Assembly (NCBI RefSeq): GCF_026340655.1
Contig: NZ_JAPEOZ010000001.1
Coordinates: 7,378,001-7,442,000, forward strand
Direction: 5' to 3'
Source of the DNA: Streptomyces sp. NBC_01275
Lineage (GTDB): Bacteria > Actinomycetota > Actinomycetes > Streptomycetales > Streptomycetaceae
DNA: 64,000 bases
Numbering within the stretch: the stretch's first letter is position 1; the number at the start of each line of letters is the position of its first letter. A model generated the notes under the pieces. It did no database searches, was not told the DNA's origin, and saw nothing but the letters and a program-made list of their open reading frames with translations. A program made the position numbers and the translations under genes. Below are positions 15,211 to 23,538 of the stretch, one piece after another.

Positions 15211-15633
15211 GGCGCACGTCGTCCTTCCGCGTCACGTCCGCGCACGGCGGGGTGACGGATCGGGGGCCCTGAGCGGGGGAGGGGACGGGGGAGAGCTTCC
15301 CCTCCGGTGTGACGGCACGGTGTCCGGAAGCCTACGGCGGGCGGGCTGAGGGGCGACCGCGGTGAGGTGGGCGGGGCGGGGTGGGGTGGGGGTGCGGATG
15401 TGGGTGCGCAGGGCTGTGAGGGTTCTGCCCGTGCGGGTGCGGAGGGGCTGGGGAGTTCTGCCCGCGTGGGAGAGTTCTGCCCGTGCCCGCCGCGGCTCAT
15501 CCCGGCGCCGGCCGACGGGCAGTCGCAGGCCACGCCGAGCAGCTCACGCCGAGCCGTCTACCCCGGGCGGGGCCCTTCATCCCGGGAGCGCGCCGCTCCC
15601 CCCGCCCGCAGCACCGCCGTGTCCGACCCGGGG
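15211..15633. other. Gene-free gap with G-quadruplex motif and direct repeats
   Basis: No supported gene lies here. Four uninterrupted runs of at least four G with single-base loops occupy 15373-15392, a strong potential G-quadruplex on the plus strand. The 10-mer GTTCTGCCCG occurs three times (15422, 15455, 15474). The region must contain the promoter of the flippase-like gene on the minus strand and the 3' end of the DUF3515 transcript. Confidence 0.6.
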
Positions 15634-16179
15634 TCAGACGTCCGTGTCGCCCACGCACTTCGCGATCTGCCGGATCGGCTGCACCGCCCGGCTCAGCTCC
15701 ACCAGCGCCGTGTCGGTCTGCGCCGCCCGGTCGGTGATCGCGAGCTCGACGGCCGGGTCGCGGCCGTAGGTGATGAGGACCTTGCGGCCGTCCCGGAACT
15801 TCGCGTCCTCGAGGACCCAGTCCACGCCGTTCACGTTCAGGCACCTGTCGACGGTCGGCGCGGGCGGCTCCAGGCCGCAGCGCAGGACCACCGCGCCCTC
15901 GCCCCAGGCGGCGACCCCCGCGAGCCTCGGCCCGGACCGCTCCTGTCCGCCGAGGCTGGACGGGTACCCTCGGGCGATCCGGGCGCACTCCGGGGCGTCG
16001 CCGCGCGGGGCGGCCGTCACCGCCGGCCCGGCCGGCTCCCCCGCGCGCACCACGAGCACGGCACCGCCGGCGAGCAGCCCGGCCACGGCCAGACACAGAC
16101 CCGCCCGCACCTGCCGCGACCGTCCCACCCGCCGCACCCGCCGCGTCCATTGCGGCCGTTGCGAAGAACGACCCGTCAT
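15634..16179 (-). CDS. DUF3515 family membrane-anchored protein
   Basis: The 181-residue protein has a basic N-terminus, one membrane segment (about 25-46) and an extracytoplasmic DUF3515 domain with its signature core, LRCGLEPPAPTVDRCLNV then VDWVLEDAKF and ITYGRDPAVELAI. Conserved cysteines (ECARI, LRCGL, DRCLN, AKCVG) could form disulfides. The family is restricted to Actinobacteria and has no known function. It starts 29 bases after the histidine kinase stop, so it is likely the third gene of the TCS operon. Confidence 0.85.
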   Translation of the reverse strand: MTGRSSQRPQWTRRVRRVGRSRQVRAGLCLAVAGLLAGGAVLVVRAGEPAGPAVTAAPRGDAPECARIARGYPSSLGGQERSGPRLAGVAAWGEGAVVLRCGLEPPAPTVDRCLNVNGVDWVLEDAKFRDGRKVLITYGRDPAVELAITDRAAQTDTALVELSRAVQPIRQIAKCVGDTDV

Positions 16180-16208
16180 CGTCCCGTACCCCCGTCGCGA
16201 CAGCGCTC

Positions 16209-17690
16209 TCAGTCGCGCAGCACCTTACGCGGCGCTCCCGTACCGCTCGCGGCCGGTCCCAGGGGCAGGGCGACCGTGAACACCGTCGGCCTCGCCTCCT
16301 CGCCCAGCTCCAGCGTGCCGCCGTGCGCCCGTACCAGGGACCGGGCCACGGACAGGCCGAGGCCGCTGCCGCCGCGGTCGCGGCTGCGGGCCTTGTCGAC
16401 GCGGTAGAAACGGTCGAAGACCCGGTCGCGGTCGCCGGGCGGGATGCCGGGGCCCTCGTCGGCCACCCGCACCCGCGCCGCGCCCGGGGCCAACGACACC
16501 GTGACGGACACCGGGGTGCCGGCCGGGGTGTGCACGGCCGCGTTGGTGAGGAGGTTGTCCAGGACCTGCCGGATGCGGTGCGGATCGAGGCGCAGCCGTA
16601 CGGCGGACGGGCCCGGGGACACCGTCAGGGGGTGGCCGGGGTGGCTCGCGCGGAAGGCGTCGGCCGCCTGTTCGACCAGCTCCACCAGGTCGGCGTCCTC
16701 CATCCGCAGCGGCGTCTCCACCTCGGCCGCGTCCAGCCGGGCGAGCAGCAGGAGGTCGTCCAGGAGGACGCCCATGCGGGCGGCCTCGGCGCGCAGCCGG
16801 GCCAGATGCCGGTCGCGTTCCTCGGGCGCGTTGGCGGCCGCGTACTGGAAGAGGTCCGCGTAACCGCGTACCGACATCAGCGGGGTGCGCAGTTCGTGCG
16901 AGGCGTCCGCGACGAAGCGGCGCAGACGCTGTTCCGCCCGGGCGCGCACCGCGAGCGAGGCGTCGATGTGCTCCAGCATCGTGTTGAAGGCCGTGCGCAG
17001 CTCCTCCACCTCCGGGCCGCCGCCGGGTGCGTCCGCGCGCAGCGGGAGCCGGGACGCGGACTCGGAGAGGTCGTGGGAGGCGATTCCGTGCGCGGTGTGC
17101 GCCATGTCGCTCAGCGGCTTCAGACCGCGCCGCAGCATCGACCGGCCGAACACCACGAGGGCCAGCAGCGCCAGGCCGAAGGTGACGACCTGGATGGTGA
17201 TCAGGTGCCGTACGGTGTCCTCGATGTCGTCCAGGGGCGCGCCGCTGACCAGGACCACGCCGGGTTCGACCTCGCAGGCGCGCAGCCGGTACAGGCCCTC
17301 GCCCTTGAGGTCCTCGGTGCGCAGGACCTCGGTGCCCGCGGCGGTCTGCGCCTTGGCCAGGGCGGTGAGGTCCTCGATGTCCTCGGGCACGTCGGCCGCG
17401 TCCTCGGGCTTGCGCAGCACCGGGGCGCCGTCCGTCACGTCGTACACGGCGTAGTACCAGCGGTAGTACTTCTTCCCCTCCAGCGAGCCGGAGGTCGCGA
17501 TGCTCTTGGACTGGGCGACCTGGGCCAGCTTCAGCTGGTCGTTGAGCTGGGCCGACAGATAGTCCCGCATATAGGTCGTCAGGGCGGTGCCGACGACGGC
17601 GAAGACCACCAGGGCCAGCGCCCCGAGGCCCAGCGCCAGCCGGGTGCCCAGCCGCAGCCGGCGGTACGACCGCCAGCACCGGCGGATCAC
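16209..17690 (-). CDS. Sensor histidine kinase
   Basis: The 493-residue kinase has two membrane helices (about 20-40 and 165-185) flanking an extracellular sensor of roughly 120 residues, a HAMP domain, a HisKA dimerisation helix with DASHELRTPL, and an HATPase domain (LDNLLTNAAVHTP, VADEGPGIPPGDRDRVF, GGSGLGLSVARSL). Its GTG overlaps the TGA of the response regulator (GTGA), so translation is coupled. It is divergent from the ferric-reductase/FMN-binding/ApbE operon, which is the most likely regulatory target. Confidence 0.93.
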   Translation of the reverse strand: MIRRCWRSYRRLRLGTRLALGLGALALVVFAVVGTALTTYMRDYLSAQLNDQLKLAQVAQSKSIATSGSLEGKKYYRWYYAVYDVTDGAPVLRKPEDAADVPEDIEDLTALAKAQTAAGTEVLRTEDLKGEGLYRLRACEVEPGVVLVSGAPLDDIEDTVRHLITIQVVTFGLALLALVVFGRSMLRRGLKPLSDMAHTAHGIASHDLSESASRLPLRADAPGGGPEVEELRTAFNTMLEHIDASLAVRARAEQRLRRFVADASHELRTPLMSVRGYADLFQYAAANAPEERDRHLARLRAEAARMGVLLDDLLLLARLDAAEVETPLRMEDADLVELVEQAADAFRASHPGHPLTVSPGPSAVRLRLDPHRIRQVLDNLLTNAAVHTPAGTPVSVTVSLAPGAARVRVADEGPGIPPGDRDRVFDRFYRVDKARSRDRGGSGLGLSVARSLVRAHGGTLELGEEARPTVFTVALPLGPAASGTGAPRKVLRD

Positions 17691-18397
17691 TCGGCCGCCT
17701 GCCGGATCACGTATCCGAAACCGCGTACCGTCTGGATCAGCGGGTCGTCGCCGGTCGCGTCGAGCTTGCGGCGCAGCCGGCTGACGACCAGCTCCACGAC
17801 GTTGGAACGGCCGCCGAAACCGTATTCCCACACATGGTCGAGGATCTGCGCCTTGGTCAGCACGGTCGGCGACTTGCGCATCAGATAGCGCAGCACCTCG
17901 TACTCGGTCGGGGTGAGCGTCAGCAGCTTGCCGTCGCGCCGGACCTCCCGGGTGTCCTCGTCCATCGTCAGATCCGCCACCCGCAGGACCGAGCGCTGGA
18001 AGGCGGGGCCCGAGCTGCGCCGCAGCACGGTCCGCAGCCGGGCCATCAGCTCCTCCACGGCGAACGGCTTCACCAGGTAGTCGTCCCCGCCCCGGGTCAG
18101 CCCCGCCACCCGGTCGGCGACCCCGTCCCGCGCGGTGAGGAACACCACGGGCACCATGGTCCCCGAGCGCCGCAGCCGGTCCAGCACGCCGAAGCCGTCG
18201 ATGTCCGGCAGCATCAGGTCGAGCACCACGATGTCGGGATGGAACTCGACGGCGAGGCGCAGCGCCTGCTCGCCGGAGTTCGCGGTGACCGCTTCCCAGC
18301 CCTCGTAGCGGGCGACCGTCGCCACGAGGTCGGCGATCGGCGGGTCGTCGTCAACGACGAGGAGGCGTACTTTTTCCACCTGCTCATAGTGCGTCAC
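17687..18397 (-). CDS. OmpR-family response regulator
   Basis: The 236-residue regulator has a receiver domain (LLVVDDDPP, phospho-acceptor Asp in VVLDLMLPD, FLTARDG, YLVKPF) and an OmpR winged helix (LTPTEYEVLRYLM and VSRLRRKLD...VRGFGYVI). The GTG at 18397 is chosen as the first plausible codon before the receiver; an internal GTG at VEKVRLL is an alternative. It is co-translated with the kinase and lies 134 bases from the divergent membrane reductase gene. Confidence 0.93.
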   Translation of the reverse strand: MTHYEQVEKVRLLVVDDDPPIADLVATVARYEGWEAVTANSGEQALRLAVEFHPDIVVLDLMLPDIDGFGVLDRLRRSGTMVPVVFLTARDGVADRVAGLTRGGDDYLVKPFAVEELMARLRTVLRRSSGPAFQRSVLRVADLTMDEDTREVRRDGKLLTLTPTEYEVLRYLMRKSPTVLTKAQILDHVWEYGFGGRSNVVELVVSRLRRKLDATGDDPLIQTVRGFGYVIRQAAE

Positions 18398-18531
18398 CCG
18401 CCCCCGGACGCCAGACCCGCGTCTCCCGCGCGCGCACATCGATAAACTCTTGAAAGTTGTACGACAGGAAATCGACAGCACCGCACGGACAAGCTCTGTG
18501 TTCTAAGGACCCGATCTAGGAGTTTCCGTCC

Positions 18532-19869
18532 GTGACGACCGTCCAATCGCCTCCCGTTCCCCCCACGGCGATCCGGCCCAAAGTAGTGGCCCGCACCGGC
18601 CTGTACGCCGTGCTCGCCGCGAACGCGGCCGTCGTGACCCTCTTCGCCGTCCAGGCGGGCTTCGCCTCCAACGCGCTGGTCGTGCTCGGCCGCTTCGCCG
18701 GTCTGTACGGCGCCCTGCTCATGGCGTTCCAGCTGCTCCTGGTGGCCCGGCTGCCCTGGCTCGACCGCCGCATCGGCATGGACCGGCTGACCAACTGGCA
18801 CCGCTGGACCGGCTTCGGCCTGCTGTGGACGCTGGTCGGACACGTGGTGTTCATCACCTTCGGCTACGCCCAGTCGTCGTCGATGGACCCGGTGAGCCAG
18901 CTCGTCGACCTCGCCGAGACCGTCGAGGGAGTGCTGCGCGCGGTCGTCGCGCTGGTGCTGATCCTCGTCATCGGCGGCGTCTCCGCCCGCTGGGCCCGCC
19001 GTCGGCTGGCCTACGAGACCTGGCACTTCATCCACCTGTACACCTACGTCGCCGTCGTGCTGGCCTTCACCCACCAGGTCGCCGTCGGCACCACGTTCAC
19101 GGCGTCGTCCGCCGCCACCGCGTACTGGTACGCCGTGTGGGGCGTCGCCCTCGGCTCCGTGTTCCTGGGCCGGCTGGCGCTGCCGCTCTGGCGCAACTGG
19201 CGTCACCAGCTGCGCGTCGAGTCGGTCGTCCCCGAGGCCGACAACGTCGTCAGCGTCTACATCACCGGCCGGGACCTGGACAAGCTCCCCGCCCGCGCCG
19301 GCCAGTTCTTCCTGTGGCGGTTCCTGACCAAGGACCGCTGGTGGCAGGCCAACCCCTTCTCCCTGTCGGCCGCGCCCGACGGCGCCCGGCTGCGCCTGAC
19401 CGCGAAGGCGGCCGGCGACGGCTCCGCCTCCCTGCGCCACCTCGAGCCCGGCACCCGCGTCTTCGCCGAGGGCCCCTACGGCGCCTTCACCGCGATGCAC
19501 CGCACCCGCCCCGAGGCCGTGCTCATCGCCGGCGGCGTCGGCGTCACGCCCATCCGGGCCCTGCTGGAGGAGCTGCACGGCCACGCCGTCGTCATCTACC
19601 GGGTCGCCGCCGACCGGGACGCGGTCCTCTACGACGAGCTGCGCGACCTCGCCCACGCCAAGGGCGCGGAGCTGCACCTGGTGACCGGCCCGCCGGTGCC
19701 GGACCAGCTCGCCCCGGACCGGCTCGCGCTGCTCGTGCCGGACATCGCCGACCGGGACGTCTTCCTGTGCGGACCGCCCCCGATGATGAACGCGGTGCTC
19801 GGCAGCCTGCGCCGGCTGGACGTGCCCAAGCAGCAGATCCACTTCGAGCGCTTCAGCCTGGCGGGATGA
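18532..19869 (+). CDS. Ferric-reductase-like transmembrane flavocytochrome with FAD/NAD(P)H domain
   Basis: The 445-residue protein combines a membrane heme-type ferric reductase domain (about 20-215, with histidines in NWHRWTG, GHVVF, ETWHFIHLY and FTHQ placed as paired heme ligands) and a C-terminal ferredoxin-reductase module with NPFSLS (FAD), GGVGVTPIRALL (NAD(P)H) and FLCGPPPMM. It should pass electrons from cytosolic NAD(P)H across the membrane. The downstream FMN-binding protein and ApbE suggest the acceptor is an extracytosolic covalently bound flavin. AGGAG precedes the GTG start. Confidence 0.9.
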   Translation: MTTVQSPPVPPTAIRPKVVARTGLYAVLAANAAVVTLFAVQAGFASNALVVLGRFAGLYGALLMAFQLLLVARLPWLDRRIGMDRLTNWHRWTGFGLLWTLVGHVVFITFGYAQSSSMDPVSQLVDLAETVEGVLRAVVALVLILVIGGVSARWARRRLAYETWHFIHLYTYVAVVLAFTHQVAVGTTFTASSAATAYWYAVWGVALGSVFLGRLALPLWRNWRHQLRVESVVPEADNVVSVYITGRDLDKLPARAGQFFLWRFLTKDRWWQANPFSLSAAPDGARLRLTAKAAGDGSASLRHLEPGTRVFAEGPYGAFTAMHRTRPEAVLIAGGVGVTPIRALLEELHGHAVVIYRVAADRDAVLYDELRDLAHAKGAELHLVTGPPVPDQLAPDRLALLVPDIADRDVFLCGPPPMMNAVLGSLRRLDVPKQQIHFERFSLAG

Positions 19870-19876
19870 GAGAGAC

Positions 19877-20581
19877 ATGAAGCGAGCAATACCTGTCCTG
19901 GTCCTGTCCGTCGTGGGCCTCGTGCCGGTCTGGCGCTACGAGGCGTCCACCGGTACGACGTCCACGACCGAGGTCGCCTCGACCCCCTCGGCGTCGTCCT
20001 CCACCTCCTCGGGGTCCGCGGGGTCCACCTTCGCGGGTTCGACCGTGAACACGGAGAAGGGCGACGTCCAGGTCCAGGTGACCTTCCAGGACGGCAAGAT
20101 CACGGCTGTGAAGATGTTGAAGCAGCCGAATCATCCGCAGACGACGGCGGCTGTGCCGAAGTTGATCGCGGAGACGTTGGAGGCGCAGAGCGCGGACATC
20201 GACACGGTGTCCGGTGCGACCATCACCAGCGACGGCTACCGGGAGTCCCTCCAGGCCGCGATCGACGCGCAGGCGTCGGCCGCCTCGGCGTCCCCGTCGG
20301 CCTCGGCCGCGGAGTCCGCCTCGCAGACCGTGGCCGGTTCGACGGTGAACACGGAGAAGGGCGACGTCCAGGTCCAGGTGACCTTCGAGGGCGACGAGAT
20401 CACGGCTGTGAAGATGTTGAAGCAGCCGAATCATCCGCAGACGACGGCGGCTGTGCCGAAGTTGATCGCGGAGACGTTGGAGGCGCAGAGCGCGGACATC
20501 GACACGGTGTCCGGTGCGACCATCACCAGCGACGGCTACCGGGAGTCCCTCCAGGCCGCCATCGACGCGAAGGGCGCCTGA
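19877..20581 (+). CDS. Tandem FMN-binding-domain protein (putative covalently flavinylated electron carrier)
   Basis: The 234-residue exported protein has an N-terminal hydrophobic signal/anchor, a Ser/Thr/Ala-rich tether and two FMN_bind domains. Each contains the flavinylation motif DTVSGATITS, with acceptor threonines at about 115 and 215 (family knowledge: ApbE links FMN to the Thr of SGAT). The two domains are almost identical over about 75 residues, and their DNA repeats at an exact 300-base spacing. It starts 7 bases after the reductase gene and is followed at once by apbE. It probably carries electrons outside the membrane. Confidence 0.9.
   Translation: MKRAIPVLVLSVVGLVPVWRYEASTGTTSTTEVASTPSASSSTSSGSAGSTFAGSTVNTEKGDVQVQVTFQDGKITAVKMLKQPNHPQTTAAVPKLIAETLEAQSADIDTVSGATITSDGYRESLQAAIDAQASAASASPSASAAESASQTVAGSTVNTEKGDVQVQVTFEGDEITAVKMLKQPNHPQTTAAVPKLIAETLEAQSADIDTVSGATITSDGYRESLQAAIDAKGA
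20098..20560 (+). repeat. Exact 300-base-period duplication within the FMN-binding gene
   Basis: Bases 20098-20259 and 20398-20559 are identical, and upstream flanks are nearly so. The copied stretch uses TTG, AAT and CAT codons unusually often for this GC-rich genome. It looks like a recent domain duplication or one maintained by gene conversion. Confidence 0.85.
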
Positions 20582-20582
20582 C

Positions 20583-21338
20583 ATGAACCGGGTCGAGCAC
20601 GTCATGGGCTTCCCCGTCTCGCTGCGCGTCGACGACGTCGACGCGCCCGGCGAGGCGGCTCACGCCGAGGCCGCCGCGGACGCCGTGTTCGCGTGGCTCC
20701 GCGAGGTCGACGAGCGGTTCAGCCCGTTCAAGGCCGGCAGCGAGGTGTCCCGGTACGACCGGGGCGAGCTGACGGCCGACGAGCTGAGCGCCGACCTCGT
20801 GGAGGTGCTCGACCTGTGCGAGGAGTACCGGGTCGCCACCGGCGGCGCGTTCGACGTCCGGCTGCCCGGCCGGGGCCTGGATCCCTGCGCGGTGGTCAAG
20901 GGCTGGTCGGTGCAGCGGGCGGCGGAGCTGCTGACCGGGGCCGGACTCACCCGGTTCTGCCTCAACGCCGGGGGCGACGTGGTCGTCTCCGGCGGGCCCT
21001 GGCGGGTCGGCGTACGGCACCCGGAGATCGCCGACAAGCTGTGCGCCGTCCTCGACCTCACCGACGGGGCGGTCGCGACCTCCGCCCGCTATGAACGCGG
21101 CGACCACATCCTCGACGGCCGCACCGGCCGCCCGGCGACCGGCCTCGACAGCCTCACCGTCGTCGCCCCGACCCTCACCCTGGCGGACACGGTCGCGACG
21201 GCCGCCTTCGCGATGGGCGCGCAGGGCGTGGAGTGGGCGGCGGCGCGGGAGGGCTGCGAGGTGTACGCCGTGCTGCCCGGCGGACGTGTGCTGCGGACCG
21301 GCGGGTTTCCCACGGCGGGGGCGACGGCTGCGGCGTGA
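20583..21338 (+). CDS. apbE: FAD:protein FMN transferase (ApbE)
   Basis: The 251-residue enzyme attaches FMN from FAD to threonine of exported flavoproteins. It shows the ApbE hallmarks: an N-terminal MGFPVSL strand, TGGAFDVR, DPCAVVKGWSVQRA, the NAGGDVVVSG glycine loop, HILDGRTGRPATG and TLADTVATAAF with the metal-binding Asp/Thr. Its ATG is one base after the stop of the FMN-binding gene, so it is translated with its substrate. No signal peptide is evident, as in some actinobacterial ApbE proteins. A strong terminator follows. Confidence 0.93.
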   Translation: MNRVEHVMGFPVSLRVDDVDAPGEAAHAEAAADAVFAWLREVDERFSPFKAGSEVSRYDRGELTADELSADLVEVLDLCEEYRVATGGAFDVRLPGRGLDPCAVVKGWSVQRAAELLTGAGLTRFCLNAGGDVVVSGGPWRVGVRHPEIADKLCAVLDLTDGAVATSARYERGDHILDGRTGRPATGLDSLTVVAPTLTLADTVATAAFAMGAQGVEWAAAREGCEVYAVLPGGRVLRTGGFPTAGATAAA

Positions 21339-21359
21339 ACGCTGTCGCGTGAACGTGAA

Positions 21360-21399
21360 GAAGGGCGGGCCGCCGGTGGAAACCGGCGGCCCGCCCTTC
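21360..21399. terminator. Bidirectional hairpin terminator between apbE and the GT39 gene
   Basis: An 18-bp perfect inverted repeat (GAAGGGCGGGCCGCCGGT and its complement) surrounds a GGAA loop. It lies between the convergent apbE and GT39 genes, 22 bases after apbE and 19 bases beyond the GT39 stop. Confidence 0.88.
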
Positions 21400-21417
21400 G
21401 CTGTCTGCGGAGTCTTC

Positions 21418-23538
21418 TCAGCCGACGTCGGACGCGTCCAGGCGGTACAGGCCGCTGTAGTCCGAGACGGCCGTGCCGTTCTTCTCGACCCAGGTCGAGA
21501 TCTCGGAGTTCGAGGAGCCCTGACCGCTGTCGCTGACGACGATGTAGTGCAGCTTGCCCGCCTTCACCAGGCTCTTGAGCTTGGCGAGGGTCATCGCGTC
21601 GTCGGAGCCGGACCAGCCGCCCATCGAGATGACCGGCTCGCCGGACTCCAGGATGATCGAGGAGGCCGTCTGGTCGGTGGCCACGGCCACCAGCCAGGTC
21701 GCGCCGTCCTGGTTCTTCTTCAGGTACGTGATCATCGCGGAGGACACCTGCGTGCCGCCGCCCATGCCACCGCCGCCGGCCTGGCCGTCGGTGCTGCCCG
21801 ACTCGGCCGTACCGGATTCGGCCGTACCCGACTCGGTGCTGGATCCGTCGGTGGACGAGGAGCCGTTGCCCGACGGGGGCTGGCCCATCGACTGGCCGCT
21901 GGAGCTGCCCGATTCGCTCGTGCCGTTCCCCGGGCCGCCGTCGCCGCTGGGCCGCTGGCCGCCGCCCATGCCGCCGCCACCGCCCATGCCGCCGCCGGTG
22001 CTCGGACCCGCCGTCGGGTTGGTGCCGTTGGGGCTGGAGCTCGCCGCCGCGGCCGAGTACGCGGCCGGACCGGCGAGCAGGGCCACGACGGCCGCCAGTG
22101 CGGCGACGCCCATCAACCGCTGCCGCTTGCTGAACCGGGCGACCAGCAGTCCGATCACCGAGGCCGCTCCCGCGACGCCGGCCACCACCTCGGCGACCGT
22201 GTACAGGGCACCGGAGCCGGAGACCCGCTGGAGCAGGACGACCGCCCACACCGAGCTCGCCGCGACCGCGGCCGGCAGCACCCAGCCCCACTTGGCGGCC
22301 GAGCCCTCGCGGAAGGCCTTGTACAGCATGACGCCGCCCGCGCCGGCCAGGGCCGCGATGCCGGGGGCCATGGCGGTGACGTAGTACGGGTGGAAGGTGC
22401 CCTCGGCGAGGGCGAAGGTCAGGTAGTGGAAGACGAACCAGCCGCCCCACAGCAGCAGCGCGGCCCGCTGGGCGTCGATGCGCGGGGCACGGCCGCGCAG
22501 CACCAGACCGCCGATCAGCGCGATGAGAGCGAACGGGATCAGCCAGGAGATCTGACCGCCCATGATCTCGTTGAACAACCGGTACAGGCCCGCTTCGCCG
22601 CCGAAGCTGGCGCCGTTGCCCTGCGAGCCCACCGACGAGCTGGCCCCGAAGATACGGCCGAAACCGTTGTAGCCGATGACCAGGTCCCAGACCGTGTTGT
22701 CGGTCGAGCCGCCGATGTAGGGCCGGGAGGAGGCGGGGATCAGGTCGACGACCACCATCCACCAGGCGCTGGAGACGACCAGCGCGACGGTGCCGACGGC
22801 GAGGTTGCGAAGACGCCTGCCGAGAGAGGCGTTCGCGGCCCAGAGGTAGACGAGGAAGAACGCGGGCAGGACGACGTACGCCTGCATCATCTTGGTGTTG
22901 AACGCGAAACCGATGGCGACGCCCGACCACACCAGGGGCAGCAGCCGGCCGGTGCGCACGGCCTTCAGCAGGGCGGCCGCGCCCAGCAGCATCAGGAAGA
23001 CGAGGACCGGGTCGGGGTTGGTGTCGCGGGTGATGGCGACCGTGATGGGGGTGAGGGTCAGGGCCAGCGCGGAGATCGTCGCCGCGACGGGGCCGAAGTC
23101 CCGCTTGACCATCCGGTACAGCAGGGCCACCGAACCGACGCCCAGGCCGACCATCGGAAGCGTCAACTGCCAGGTGCCGTACCCGAAGACGCGGGCCGAC
23201 AGGCCCATCACCCACAGGGCGAACGGCGGTTTGTCGACCGTGATGAAGCTGCCGGCGTCCAGCGCGCCGAAGAAGAACGCCTTCCAGCTCTTGGTGCCGC
23301 TGTAGACGGCGGCGTTGTAGAAGCTGTTTCCGGTGACGGAGGAGAGGTTCCAGGCGTACAGGGCCGTGGCGAGGACCAGGACCGCCCACAGGGCCGGGCG
23401 GGCCCAGCGCGGGTCGTCGGGGGCGCCGGTGAACAGCCTCTTGGAGCGGGCGGCGAATCCGCCGGCCGCGGGCGGGGCGGACCGGTGCCGGGGGCCGTCC
23501 TCCTGGACGGGGGCGGGCGGCGGGGCGAGAGTCGTCAT
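21418..23538 (-). CDS. Glycosyltransferase family 39 (ArnT/PMT-like) membrane protein
   Basis: The 706-residue protein has about 12 membrane helices and the GT39 N-terminal loop ITVDKPPFALWVMGL (catalytic Asp region), plus ITRDTNPDPVLVF. The C-terminal third is extracytoplasmic: a low-complexity Gly/Ser/Met/Gln linker (about 500-590) and a small alpha/beta domain (MITYLKKNQDGATWLVAV to the C-terminus). GT39 enzymes transfer a sugar from polyprenyl phosphate to proteins or envelope polymers outside the membrane. Its ATG overlaps the TGA of the GT2 gene (ATGA), which probably makes the lipid-linked donor. Confidence 0.9.
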   Translation of the reverse strand: MTTLAPPPAPVQEDGPRHRSAPPAAGGFAARSKRLFTGAPDDPRWARPALWAVLVLATALYAWNLSSVTGNSFYNAAVYSGTKSWKAFFFGALDAGSFITVDKPPFALWVMGLSARVFGYGTWQLTLPMVGLGVGSVALLYRMVKRDFGPVAATISALALTLTPITVAITRDTNPDPVLVFLMLLGAAALLKAVRTGRLLPLVWSGVAIGFAFNTKMMQAYVVLPAFFLVYLWAANASLGRRLRNLAVGTVALVVSSAWWMVVVDLIPASSRPYIGGSTDNTVWDLVIGYNGFGRIFGASSSVGSQGNGASFGGEAGLYRLFNEIMGGQISWLIPFALIALIGGLVLRGRAPRIDAQRAALLLWGGWFVFHYLTFALAEGTFHPYYVTAMAPGIAALAGAGGVMLYKAFREGSAAKWGWVLPAAVAASSVWAVVLLQRVSGSGALYTVAEVVAGVAGAASVIGLLVARFSKRQRLMGVAALAAVVALLAGPAAYSAAAASSSPNGTNPTAGPSTGGGMGGGGGMGGGQRPSGDGGPGNGTSESGSSSGQSMGQPPSGNGSSSTDGSSTESGTAESGTAESGSTDGQAGGGGMGGGTQVSSAMITYLKKNQDGATWLVAVATDQTASSIILESGEPVISMGGWSGSDDAMTLAKLKSLVKAGKLHYIVVSDSGQGSSNSEISTWVEKNGTAVSDYSGLYRLDASDVG

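Noticed and set aside
18532..21338. Interpretation as a thiamine-biosynthesis operon because of ApbE
   Set aside because: ApbE is now understood as an FMN transferase, and the adjacent protein carries two flavinylation motifs.
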